From Chitinophagaceae bacterium 26-R-25 (GTDB lineage: Bacteria > Bacteroidota > Bacteroidia > Chitinophagales > Chitinophagaceae), in NCBI GenBank assembly GCA_029906195.1, contig JARWSJ010000002.1:248001-312000 (forward strand): a DNA stretch of 64,000 nt, read 5' to 3'. The position numbers and the translations under genes are program-made. Under the pieces are notes generated by a model. The model worked only from the letters and a program-made list of their open reading frames with translations, did no database searches and was not told where the DNA came from. Below are positions 52,490-60,120 of this stretch, piece by piece; position 1 is the stretch's first letter; every line of letters begins with the position of its first letter.

Positions 52490-53278
52490 TTAATTCAGTA
52501 ATTCGAAATTGAAAACGTCGTCCTCTTCGCGGTTCTCGTTGAATTCCACAATGAAATTGTTTCTTCCTTCACCCGCCAGGATTGTCATGTATTTCATTTG
52601 TACGAGTTCCAGCATGCTGAGGAACAGGAAGATAGCATGGATGCGGTTGTCGCAGAATTCGAATATTTTTTCAAACGACATCGTTTTTTCGCGGGTCACG
52701 GTGGCTAACATGTGTTCACGGCTCTTTTCCATAGTGTAATGGTACTGCACTACGGTATGCACCGGTTTGTTGTTACGTTCATACACTTTTTGCATTACCT
52801 TTTCAAAGGCCTTCATCAGTTTGAAAAGAGTAATTGCCTGTATTTCAGTGCCTTCACCCGCTTCTTCGCCAATAGAAGAAATGTCTTTTTGAAGATTTCC
52901 GCGTTTTACCATCAGCATGCGGATGGCTTCCATTTCTGCCATTTCTGCCGCCGCCTGCTTGTATTTTTTGTATTCCAGGATTTTGTCGATCAGTTCCTGG
53001 CGCGGATCAATTTCATTTCCTTGCGCATCCAGTTCTTTTCTTGGCAACAGCATTTTTGCCTTGATACGCATTAACGTGGAAACGAAAAGAATGAATTCGC
53101 TCGAAAGCTCGATGTTCAGGTTTTCCTGGGAATGTATATATGCGAGAAAGTCAGTGATAATCTTGGTGATAGGAATATTGTAAATATCTAATTCATCCCT
53201 CTCAATGAAGAACAATAAAAGGTCAAACGGGCCCTCAAACTGAGGTAACTTGATCTGATATGTTGGCTGCTGACTCAC
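52490..53278 (-). CDS. scpA: Segregation and condensation protein A (kleisin)
   Basis: 262 residues from GTG 53278 (SQQPTYQIKLPQFEGPFDLLLFFIERDELDIYNIPITKIITDFL, the ScpA N-terminal block). The N-terminal helical domain binds SMC and the C-terminal winged-helix region (SFEKIFEFCDNRIHAIFLFLSMLELVQMKYM) binds the other SMC head. A middle segment contains the linker where ScpB docks. It forms the SMC-ScpAB condensin; scpB and smc are not in the window. Confidence 0.95.
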   Translation of the reverse strand: MSQQPTYQIKLPQFEGPFDLLLFFIERDELDIYNIPITKIITDFLAYIHSQENLNIELSSEFILFVSTLMRIKAKMLLPRKELDAQGNEIDPRQELIDKILEYKKYKQAAAEMAEMEAIRMLMVKRGNLQKDISSIGEEAGEGTEIQAITLFKLMKAFEKVMQKVYERNNKPVHTVVQYHYTMEKSREHMLATVTREKTMSFEKIFEFCDNRIHAIFLFLSMLELVQMKYMTILAGEGRNNFIVEFNENREEDDVFNFELLN

Positions 53279-53297
53279 GTATTATAATTTAAGAATA

Positions 53298-53321
53298 AAG
53301 CCTGCTGACAACAACAGGCTT
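53298..53321 (-). terminator. Weak terminator-like hairpin upstream of scpA
   Basis: AAGCCTG (53298-53304) pairs with CAGGCTT (53315-53321), and a G-U pair extends the stem on the minus strand. The following bases TTTATTCTT are only moderately U-rich. It may end the DUF3078 transcript about 175 nt before. Confidence 0.45.
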
Positions 53322-53392
53322 CACAAAAATATACTATTTACCAGGGTGCATAACATTTTTTTTGATCCGGGATTTCAAGGACTGTGCTTTAT

Positions 53393-53494
53393 TTGAAAAT
53401 TTGAGAATATGAGAATTTGAAAATGCTTTCGGTGCGGCTTTCATTTTCAAATTTTCAAATCCTCAAATTTTCAAATTGTTAAGATTTTCAAATT
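53393..53494. repeat. Inverted word-repeat element (word ATTTGAAAATTTGAGA)
   Basis: Left arm 53393-53424 and right arm 53441-53494 carry atttgaaa/attttcaaat words, period about 8. The right arm ends 2 bp before the stop of the DUF3078 gene. Similar words are at 58268-58416. Confidence 0.8.
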
Positions 53495-53495
53495 G

Positions 53496-54428
53496 CTAAA
53501 ACTTTACAGCTATTCCAACGCCCACGTTCTCACGCAATTGCGTGCGCGGCGAGTCGTGGTTGGGGCCAAAAACACGAACATCGTCGTCATAAATAATGTC
53601 CAGCGCTACACTCGCGGTCAGCCACTTGTTGACCTTTAATGCCAGCAGGTTTGTAAAATACAGATCCACATTTTGCGGATTATGCTGGTAATTAGAGAAG
53701 AGGTCGAGTCTGGACTTATACACCACATTTTTCATGATCTCGTGCATGTAATTTATGGTCATAAATGCACCTATTTCATTACGAACGTGTTTGCCGGTAT
53801 CCACGCCGTATGCTCCTTTTGCGGAAAGGTCATTATCGGTAACAAACGTCCAGCGGGAAGTTAGCGGTGACACAAAAATGGTAAAATAGTCCGTTGGCCT
53901 GAAGTCAATACCGGCAGAAAGAAGCAGGTAGCCCGGAGACATGAAGTTTGATATTTTTTCCACCGTCGTATCGTTTGGATAATTGTAACCGGCGGTAAAC
54001 TGGCTTCGGAAATTCACCAGTCCGCTCAAATACCATTTCGGTGCCAGTTCGTATCCGTACTTGGAATAAAGATCTATCTTATCGTTGCTTTTTCGCATAC
54101 CCAGCGACGTTGTTTTCACATAGCCAAGGCCAAGGTCCAGGGTATTATCCCAGGTATGTCTTCCTTTTTTATAATAACCATATAAACTCAGGATACTATT
54201 AAAGTTGATTGACAGTTCATCGCCACCCGCGGCCCAGTTTGAAAGAGATGTCTGTCCAAAAGTGAGGGAAAATAGACCGCCTACCTTCCAATTTTTTGGA
54301 ATTGTATCATTCGGATCTTTTTTAATCGTTCTGTTGCTTTCTGATTGTAAACCTTTGATCGTTTGGTCCTGTGCAAATAGCCAACCCGTCATCAATACCA
54401 GGCTACATGCGAGTAATGCTTTTTTCAT
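53496..54428 (-). CDS. DUF3078 outer-membrane protein
   Basis: 310 residues, signal MKKALLACSLVLMTGWLFAQ. Contains the DUF3078 blocks WKVGGLFSLTFGQTSLSNWAAGGDELSINFNSILSLYGYYKKGRHTWDNTLDLGLGYVKT and a long beta-rich barrel-like C-terminus ending VGVGIAVKF, an aromatic BAM-type end. Family common in Bacteroidota envelopes; role unknown, though its length and strands suggest a 12- to 14-stranded barrel. It is monocistronic, bordered by word-repeats on both sides. Confidence 0.88.
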   Translation of the reverse strand: MKKALLACSLVLMTGWLFAQDQTIKGLQSESNRTIKKDPNDTIPKNWKVGGLFSLTFGQTSLSNWAAGGDELSINFNSILSLYGYYKKGRHTWDNTLDLGLGYVKTTSLGMRKSNDKIDLYSKYGYELAPKWYLSGLVNFRSQFTAGYNYPNDTTVEKISNFMSPGYLLLSAGIDFRPTDYFTIFVSPLTSRWTFVTDNDLSAKGAYGVDTGKHVRNEIGAFMTINYMHEIMKNVVYKSRLDLFSNYQHNPQNVDLYFTNLLALKVNKWLTASVALDIIYDDDVRVFGPNHDSPRTQLRENVGVGIAVKF

Positions 54429-54446
54429 AATGATTGTGTTTAATGT

Positions 54447-54550
54447 AATTAATAATTAATAAAGAATAATTAATATGGGCAGCGCTCTGTCAAGATTGCT
54501 GCCAACCATGAAAGGCTGCACTATTAATTATTAATTATTAACTATTAATT
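54447..54550. repeat. Inverted word-repeat element (word AATTAAT, period 7)
   Basis: Left arm 54447-54475 repeats aattaataattaataa; right arm 54522-54550 repeats tattaattattaatta. The spacer of about 46 nt contains a GC-rich stretch. It lies 18 bp upstream of the DUF3078 gene start and 35 bp past the mscL stop. Confidence 0.8.
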
Positions 54551-54585
54551 GTCAAAGAGGTAATTCAATAATGTAAACCAGTTGC

Positions 54586-54999
54586 CTACTTCTTCAGCCC
54601 ATCTCTTATTTCCATCAACAATTTATCTGTGCTGGAAGGCTCTGCAGGAGCAGCAGGAGCTTCTTTTTTCAACCTGTTAAGACCTTTTACTACCATAAAT
54701 AATACAAAGGCTATGATGAGGAAGTTGATAAATACCTGGATGAAATTTCCCCAGGCGAATATTGCGGCGCCGGCTTTTTTGGCCGCATCGTACGTGGGGT
54801 AATGCGAGCCATCGAGGGAAACAAATTTGTCGGTAAAACTGATACCATTCAGGAGCACGCGGGAGATGATCGGCATCAGGAGGTCATTTACAATTGAGTC
54901 AACGATCTTTCCAAAGGCGGCACCAATAATAACACCTATTGCAAGATCCATTACGTTGCCCTTCATGGCAAATTCTTTAAACTCTTTTACAAAGCCCAT
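54586..54999 (-). CDS. mscL: Large-conductance mechanosensitive channel
   Basis: 137 residues. N-terminal amphipathic helix, TM1 ([31 protein letters not shown], containing the conserved GxIIGxAFGKIV), an extracellular loop, TM2 ([27 protein letters not shown]) and a C-terminal cytoplasmic helix. It opens at near-lytic membrane tension to release osmolytes. Length is typical. Confidence 0.97.
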   Translation of the reverse strand: MGFVKEFKEFAMKGNVMDLAIGVIIGAAFGKIVDSIVNDLLMPIISRVLLNGISFTDKFVSLDGSHYPTYDAAKKAGAAIFAWGNFIQVFINFLIIAFVLFMVVKGLNRLKKEAPAAPAEPSSTDKLLMEIRDGLKK

Positions 55000-55330
55000 A
55001 GTAGTTCAATTTTTATTGTTTAATCAAATTTCTATTATTACAAATAGCTTAAAGCAATGTTGAGGATGCTGGATCAATTACTGCGGTTAGGTATTACGTT
55101 TACATTTCGAAGAATTGAAATGTATGGTTTCCGTTTGCGACAAATGTATATAAAAAAAATGTTCGGCTAATCAGCTCAGCATCATTATTATATCAATCAC
55201 CGTATTTTACATGCGAACTGCTTTGGTAAATAATCAACGCTTTCCAAAGGCAACTGGGTAATTTTCTTCCTGCCGCCAAATAAAAATGCCGGCATTGCGC
55301 CGGCACCTTATAATCTATGTTTCAATCAGG
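55000..55330. other. 331-bp spacer between mscL and frr
   Basis: No gene seen. It contains an 8-bp inverted repeat TACATTTC (55101-55108) / GAAATGTA (55117-55124) about 100-125 bp upstream of mscL, and the frr terminator at 55282-55305. The remainder is AT-rich promoter-like sequence. Confidence 0.6.
55282..55305 (-). terminator. Rho-independent terminator after frr
   Basis: TGCCGGC (55287-55293) pairs with GCCGGCA (55299-55305), loop ATTGC. The minus-strand tail reads ATTTTTA. It lies 26 nt past the frr stop. Confidence 0.85.
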
Positions 55331-55894
55331 CTAGATGGCCATGATCTCTTTTTCTTTTGTTGCAAGATGTTTCTCAATCTGGGCTATATATTTATCTGTG
55401 ATAGCCTGGATATCTTTCTCGGCGTCTTTTGCAGCGTCTTCGCTCAAGCCATCTTTCTGCAATTTTTTAATCATCTCAATTGCATCTCTGCGGATATTGC
55501 GGATAGAGACTTTTGAAGCTTCTCCTTCACCATTGGCTCTCTTTACAAATTCTTTACGACGCTCTTCCGTAAGTGGGGGAAGGAACAGGCGAATGATCAA
55601 TCCATCGTTTTGTGGATTTAAACCAATATTTGAATTGATGATAGCTCTTTCGATTGGTTGAAGCATGTTCTTCTCCCATGGCTGAATGGTCAGGGTACGC
55701 GCATCTACCACAGATACATTGGCAACTTGCGCAAGCGGAGTAGCTGAACCGTAATAGTCTACGGTAATGCCGTCAACTATTTGAGGGTTTGCCTTGCCGG
55801 CGCGTATTTTAGTTAATTCACTTTCCAGGTGTTTAATCGCCTTGCTCATAGACGATTCTGTATCATCCATTATTATTGCTAATTCATCAGACAT
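55331..55894 (-). CDS. frr: Ribosome recycling factor
   Basis: 187 residues, full length. Blocks: HLESELTKIRAGKANPQIVDGITVDYYGSATPLAQVANVSVVDARTLTIQPWEKNMLQPIERAI, NIGLNPQNDGLIIRLFLPPLTEERRKEFVK, and NIRRDAIEMIKKLQKDG. It separates ribosomal subunits after termination together with EF-G. The neighbouring pyrH gene, often adjacent, is not present. Confidence 0.97.
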   Translation of the reverse strand: MSDELAIIMDDTESSMSKAIKHLESELTKIRAGKANPQIVDGITVDYYGSATPLAQVANVSVVDARTLTIQPWEKNMLQPIERAIINSNIGLNPQNDGLIIRLFLPPLTEERRKEFVKRANGEGEASKVSIRNIRRDAIEMIKKLQKDGLSEDAAKDAEKDIQAITDKYIAQIEKHLATKEKEIMAI

Positions 55895-55913
55895 AGTGCT
55901 AATATTAATGGCG

Positions 55914-55921
55914 CAAATCTA
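55914..55921 (-). promoter_or_regulatory. Promoter -7 element of frr
   Basis: On the minus strand TAGATTTG (55921-55914) exactly matches TAnnTTTG, 20 bp before the frr ATG. No obvious -33 TTG at the ideal distance. Confidence 0.5.
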
Positions 55922-55946
55922 ATGTGAATTTTGTAAGTATTTATAA

Positions 55947-56055
55947 GTAAAAATTAAAAAATCAAAATTCAAAAAAATGAGCCGCCTGCCATTTATAAAA
56001 TAGCTTCGTTTAGAAGGCGTGCCTGAATTGCTTTTGACTTTGATTTTTACTTTGA
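55947..56055. repeat. Imperfect inverted word-repeat element (word TCAAAAT/TTTTGAC)
   Basis: Left part 55947-55977 repeats aaaattaaaaaatcaaaattc-like words and right part 56030-56055 repeats ttttgactttgattttta. Pairing is partial. It ends 2 bp before the stop of the WecA/MraY-like gene. Confidence 0.6.
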
Positions 56056-56057
56056 CT

Positions 56058-57185
56058 CTACTTCTGCTCTAACACGGAATCCTTTGTCAATGGAACTATT
56101 TTGGTAGAAAGAGCATTGCTTTCAACCGAGCCCTTATGCAGGTTCGCCACAAACAATCTTGGGCGTTTGGTCTTTTGCAAAATGCCGATTCCAACAAAGA
56201 AAGCCGCACTGATGCCCAACACGAGCAAAGTGCAATTTACAGAAGGTGAAAAATAAGCTGAAGCGATGATGACAATAATATTAGCAGCAACTAATGTAAG
56301 AACGATGTTTCTGTGGGATAAACCTCTATCGAGTAACAAGTGATGAATGTGATTTCTATCGGGGCTAAACGGTGAACGTCTTTTAAGCATTCTTATACTG
56401 AATACCCTCAGTGTATCGAGCAATGGAATGAACAACAAAGCGATTCCAATGGCTGGACCGCTGCTCATTGGCATTGTAGACGTTTCTGATACATTAATAA
56501 ATTTGATCACCAATATGGAGTTGATCAGGCCGATAAGCAGCGAGCCTGTATCACCCATGAATATTTTTGCAGGCTGGAAGTTGAAAAGCAGGAACGCAAC
56601 CAGTGCGCCGGCAAGTGAAAATGCAAGTATGGAATAAGCTGTTTCTCCAACCTGAAGCATATAAATACCAACAAGTGCAGATACCATCAAACCAAGACTT
56701 CCGGCAAGACCATCAATGCCATCAATAAGATTGAAAGAGTTGATCACCACAAGAATTGTAAAATAAGTAAGCAACAGGCTGTACATTTCAGGCAATTCAT
56801 GAATGCCCAGGAAGCCATGCATGCTGTTAATTTGAATTCCTCCTTTATAGATTACGATAAAGGCTGCCAATACCTGGCCAATGAATTTTTTTATTGGGGA
56901 GAGAATAAGAATGTCATCTTTAATACCAAGAAAGAAAATAACAAGAGTAGCGGCAATGAAATATTGCATTTCGCTGGATTGAGCAAAGTTCGTACTAAGC
57001 ATGCAGCCAAACACAAAACCAGCAAAAATGCCAAGGCCGCCCAATGAAGGAATCGGCGTTGCGTGTACCTTTCTTTCGTCAGGTACATCATACAATTTTT
57101 TGATTTTGGCAACCTTAATGATGATTGGTATAGCCAAATAAGAGACTGCAAAAGAGATAGATAAGCTTAGTATTACATCTAACAT
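56058..57185 (-). CDS. Undecaprenyl-phosphate sugar-1-phosphate transferase (WecA/MraY family)
   Basis: 375 residues from ATG 57185 (MLDVILSLSISF); a TTG eight codons upstream overlaps the promoter. About ten membrane segments with DDILILSPIKKFIGQ (aspartate-rich DD motif), NLIDGIDGLAG, MGDTGSLLIG and the His-rich RNHIHHLLLDRGLSH loop. It joins a UDP-sugar phosphate (likely UDP-GlcNAc) to undecaprenyl-phosphate, starting O-antigen, capsule or teichoic-like chains. It is not murein MraY by its loop sequence. No glycosyltransferase operon lies beside it. Confidence 0.92.
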   Translation of the reverse strand: MLDVILSLSISFAVSYLAIPIIIKVAKIKKLYDVPDERKVHATPIPSLGGLGIFAGFVFGCMLSTNFAQSSEMQYFIAATLVIFFLGIKDDILILSPIKKFIGQVLAAFIVIYKGGIQINSMHGFLGIHELPEMYSLLLTYFTILVVINSFNLIDGIDGLAGSLGLMVSALVGIYMLQVGETAYSILAFSLAGALVAFLLFNFQPAKIFMGDTGSLLIGLINSILVIKFINVSETSTMPMSSGPAIGIALLFIPLLDTLRVFSIRMLKRRSPFSPDRNHIHHLLLDRGLSHRNIVLTLVAANIIVIIASAYFSPSVNCTLLVLGISAAFFVGIGILQKTKRPRLFVANLHKGSVESNALSTKIVPLTKDSVLEQK

Positions 57186-57206
57186 AAGGTTTAATTGATT
57201 GCGGTA

Positions 57207-57214
57207 CAAAAATA
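57207..57214 (-). promoter_or_regulatory. Promoter -7 element of the WecA/MraY-like gene
   Basis: Minus strand TATTTTTG (57214-57207) exactly matches TAnnTTTG, 22 bp before the ATG at 57185. The best upstream TTG is slightly too far. Confidence 0.5.
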
Positions 57215-57376
57215 TACTTTAAGTTGGATAACCCTTGGTCAAAGTGCTCTGATAACTAAAAATTTTTATTCGTCTAATGGTTTACCATGATATTAGATAG
57301 GAACGCCAGGGAAAAATACGATGCAAATAAAGTACCACATCCTTTTATGATGGAAAACTTTAATGTATTCAAATTG

Positions 57377-57407
57377 TTGGTATAAATTTTTTTAAAGATT
57401 AGATTTG
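57377..57407 (+). promoter_or_regulatory. Promoter of the transketolase N-terminal gene
   Basis: TTG (57377-57379), 20 bp, TAGATTTG (57400-57407), a full match to the Bacteroidota consensus, 21 bp before the ATG at 57428. Confidence 0.75.
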
Positions 57408-57427
57408 TTAAACTCAACACTTTACAT

Positions 57428-58273
57428 ATGCCTACACTACAAGAAACAGCATCTCAGATAAGAAGAGATATTTTGAGAATGGTACACGGCGCAAACAGTG
57501 GGCATCCCGGCGGTTCTTTAGGCTGTACTGAATTTTTTACGGCACTTTACTTTAAAATAATGAAGCATAACCCATCCTTTTCGATGGATGGAAAAGGAGA
57601 AGATATTTTCTTTTTGTCCAATGGACATATTTCACCAGTTTTCTATGCAACTCTCGCAAGATCAGGATATTTCAATTTAAAAGAATTAAACACATTTAGA
57701 AAAATAGATTCCCGTCTTCAAGGGCATCCAACTACTCATGAACACCTTCCCGGTATTCGCGTGGCCAGTGGATCTTTGGGGCAGGGCATGAGTGTTGCCA
57801 TTGGAGCAGCACTCGCAAAAAAGCTTAACGGCGACCCGCAAACCGTTTTTACACTACACGGAGACGGGGAATTGGATGAAGGGCAAAACTGGGAAGCTTT
57901 AATGTTTGCAGCACACCACAAAGTGGACAATCTGATTTCAACTGTAGACTGGAATGGACAACAAATTGACGGCCCAACCGCAAAAGTGATGAATTTGGGT
58001 AACCTTGCGGATAAATTTACTTCGTTTGGCTGGGAAGTAATTCGTCTCGAGGACGGGAATAACATGGATCTCGTGGTGAGCACCATTGAAAGTGCGAAAA
58101 CATTTTTAGGGAAGGGAAAACCTATTGCCATCATGATGCACACTGTTATGGGCAAGGGTGTGGACTTTATGGAAGGCCACCACGAGTGGCACGGCGTAGC
58201 ACCGAACGATGAACAATTGGCTAAAGCGTTGTCGCAGATACCGGAGACGCTGGGCGACTATCCGGCAATTTGA
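57428..58273 (+). CDS. Transketolase, N-terminal subunit
   Basis: 281 residues, the length of the N-terminal (thiamine-diphosphate binding) half. Blocks HGANSGHPGGSLGCTEFFTALYF, LSNGHISPVFYATLARSG, LQGHPTTHEHLPGIRVASGSLGQGMS, the ThDP/Mg motif GDGELDEGQNWEA...NLISTVDWN and TVMGKGVDFMEG. The C-terminal subunit, which completes the active site, is expected next but is absent: the next gene is on the other strand. It must be encoded elsewhere if the enzyme works. Own promoter; the stop codon lies at the start of a word-repeat arm. Confidence 0.94.
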   Translation: MPTLQETASQIRRDILRMVHGANSGHPGGSLGCTEFFTALYFKIMKHNPSFSMDGKGEDIFFLSNGHISPVFYATLARSGYFNLKELNTFRKIDSRLQGHPTTHEHLPGIRVASGSLGQGMSVAIGAALAKKLNGDPQTVFTLHGDGELDEGQNWEALMFAAHHKVDNLISTVDWNGQQIDGPTAKVMNLGNLADKFTSFGWEVIRLEDGNNMDLVVSTIESAKTFLGKGKPIAIMMHTVMGKGVDFMEGHHEWHGVAPNDEQLAKALSQIPETLGDYPAI

Positions 58274-58416
58274 AAATTTGAAGATTTGAAGATTTGAAAA
58301 TGGGAGGTGTGTCTTGCATTATGGATTTTCAACTCTTCGAATGTTCAGAAATTAAGTAGTCATTTTGGTGGTTGACAATAAAGAATTATCAAATTTCCAT
58401 ATTTTCAAATTCCCAC
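58268..58416. repeat. Degenerate inverted word-repeat element (word ATTTGAAG, period 8)
   Basis: The left arm 58268-58301 repeats atttgaaa/atttgaag octads and overlaps the stop codon of the transketolase subunit (58271-58273). The right arm is split, 58321-58348 and about 58387-58416 (ttttcaaat words). Arms are diverged. Confidence 0.65.
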
Positions 58417-58426
58417 ATTGCGGCCG

Positions 58427-59638
58427 CTAGCGAAGCTCAATTGGCTGTAAAGAAGCTTTTCTAGAGGGAAACCAAGAGGCCAGCATTGCCACAATTATAA
58501 CGGTGAAGAGCACTAGCAAAACGTCCGATGCGTATAGTTTTACAGGGTAATGATCTATTACAAAACTGCCTCCTTCGAGAGCAATGATCTTGAATTTTTC
58601 CTGCGCCCAGCAAATAACCATGGCCAGCAAAACGCCGCCCACGCTACCAACAGAAGCCAACAGCAAGCCTTCTCTTAGAAAAATGCCCTGCACCTTATTG
58701 TCCGGCGTGCCAAGCGCTTTTAATATTTGAATATCTTTTTGTTTTTCCAAAACCAGCATGGTCAATGCACCGATCATCGTAAATGCAGCCACTGTAAGTA
58801 TCAATGAAAGCACTCCGTAAATGATCCATTTCTCCAGCTGCATGGCGGAGAAGAAGGTTTTGTTCTGCTCGTATCTTGTTGTTACCTCAATCTTGTTTCC
58901 GAGTGCTGCTTGCAAATTGCGCTTGACCTTATCCGGGTTGGCGCCTGCTTTCAAAGAAATTTCTGCTGCGCTGTATTCGTCCGGCCGTAGGTGCAGCATG
59001 CGCTGCATAAAGCCAAGGTTGGTGATCACATATTTATTGTCGAAATCTTCCTGTATTGCAAAAGACCCTGATGTGCTTATATTGTCCGCCGCGAGACTTT
59101 GCAGCGGGTCGGTGGTCTCGCCTTTTTGTGGAAGGTAAACCGTTAATGGGAGCAAAGCTTTTTCTGCTTCGAGCGCCAAAGCATTTTCCACACCTATTCC
59201 TAATACAGCTACCGGTTTGTCAGGGGTCCCCAGTTCATAATTGCCATGTCTTACATGTTGTTTTACGCTGGCAACCTTTGTGTAGTCGGAGTCTACGCCT
59301 TTTAAATATACAAGGCTTTGCCAATCGCCGTTTCTCATCAGCGCCTTTTCTTCCACATTCAGCGAATAGGCATTAACGCCAGGAACGGTCTTGATTTTTG
59401 CCAGTTCTTCCGGAGTAAAAATGATCGTTTTGCCCTTAACCGGAACCACTTTAAGATCTGTGTAAAACGACGCATACAGCGATTTTACCAGGTCCTCAAA
59501 ACCATTGTACACGCTAAGCACCACGATAAATGAAGCTGTGCCCACCATAATGGCAAGCACACTTATCCATGCAATGATGTTAATGGCGTTGGTAGATTTT
59601 TTAGATTTAAAGTAGCGCCAGGCAAATAGAAAATTCAA
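58427..59638 (-). CDS. LolC/LolE-like FtsX-family permease
   Basis: 403 residues. Start is the TTG at about 59638, chosen because the family begins with this MNFLFAWRYFKSKKSTNAINIIAWISVLAIMVGTASFIVVLSVYNG block. Four transmembrane helices with a large periplasmic domain after the first (the MacB_PCD domain) and the FtsX domain at the C-terminus. Probably part of a lipoprotein-releasing or related ABC complex. The ATPase gene is not adjacent. Closely followed on the same strand by rbfA upstream (25 bp), suggesting co-transcription. Confidence 0.88.
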   Translation of the reverse strand: MNFLFAWRYFKSKKSTNAINIIAWISVLAIMVGTASFIVVLSVYNGFEDLVKSLYASFYTDLKVVPVKGKTIIFTPEELAKIKTVPGVNAYSLNVEEKALMRNGDWQSLVYLKGVDSDYTKVASVKQHVRHGNYELGTPDKPVAVLGIGVENALALEAEKALLPLTVYLPQKGETTDPLQSLAADNISTSGSFAIQEDFDNKYVITNLGFMQRMLHLRPDEYSAAEISLKAGANPDKVKRNLQAALGNKIEVTTRYEQNKTFFSAMQLEKWIIYGVLSLILTVAAFTMIGALTMLVLEKQKDIQILKALGTPDNKVQGIFLREGLLLASVGSVGGVLLAMVICWAQEKFKIIALEGGSFVIDHYPVKLYASDVLLVLFTVIIVAMLASWFPSRKASLQPIELR

Positions 59639-59663
59639 TTGGGAAGTTTTTTATGCTGTAAAC

Positions 59664-60044
59664 TTAGGATTTCTCTTCGCCCGAAGAAGGACGATCCTCG
59701 TTGATCTTTTTAAACAATTCTTCCATTTTAAATACATAATCCAATGTATCATCGACGTAGAATGTAAGTTGCGGCATAGAGCGCAGCTGGCTTTTTACGC
59801 GGGCAACCAGTTCTTTTTTGATTTCCCACTCTCTTTCCTCAATTTTTTTGAGGGTAGCCTTGGGATCTTTTATCTGAAAAAAACTTAAATATATTCTCGC
59901 CTGGAACAGGTCAGGAGTAATTTTTACGGAGGAAATGGAAACCATTCCGCCATCTATCATGCTCAAACCAAGTTTCTGAAAAATGGCATTCAGTTCTTCA
60001 TTTAACAAACCTGCCACCTGTTTTTGTCTTTTTCCTTCTTCCAT
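59664..60044 (-). CDS. rbfA: 30S ribosome-binding factor A
   Basis: 126 residues, single KH-like domain: RQKQVAGLLNEELNAIFQKLG, VSISSVKITPDLFQARIYLSFF and an ending typical of RbfA (LRSMPQLTFYVDDTLDYVFKMEELFKKIN). It helps mature the 16S rRNA 5' end and is needed in the cold. First gene of a pair with the LolC/E-like permease; divergent from the ABC transporter with a 16-bp palindrome between the starts. Confidence 0.95.
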   Translation of the reverse strand: MEEGKRQKQVAGLLNEELNAIFQKLGLSMIDGGMVSISSVKITPDLFQARIYLSFFQIKDPKATLKKIEEREWEIKKELVARVKSQLRSMPQLTFYVDDTLDYVFKMEELFKKINEDRPSSGEEKS

Positions 60045-60057
60045 AATATTACCTTTG
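60024..60057 (+). promoter_or_regulatory. Promoter of the MsbA-like gene
   Basis: TTG (60024-60026), 23 bp, TACCTTTG (60050-60057). The -33 part lies inside the 5' end of rbfA on the opposite strand. Transcription would begin around 60064, within the palindrome at 60061-60076. Confidence 0.6.
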
Positions 60058-60060
60058 TGC

Positions 60061-60076
60061 GCTGTAAATTTACAGC
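60061..60076. promoter_or_regulatory. 16-bp perfect palindrome between rbfA and the exporter gene
   Basis: GCTGTAAATTTACAGC reads the same on both strands. It overlaps the predicted transcription start of the ABC transporter gene, a position where a dimeric repressor could block initiation. Binding protein unknown. Confidence 0.5.
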
Positions 60077-60120
60077 TTTAAAAGTGAAGCTGGGGATAAA
60101 ACCACACGATCAAATATAAA

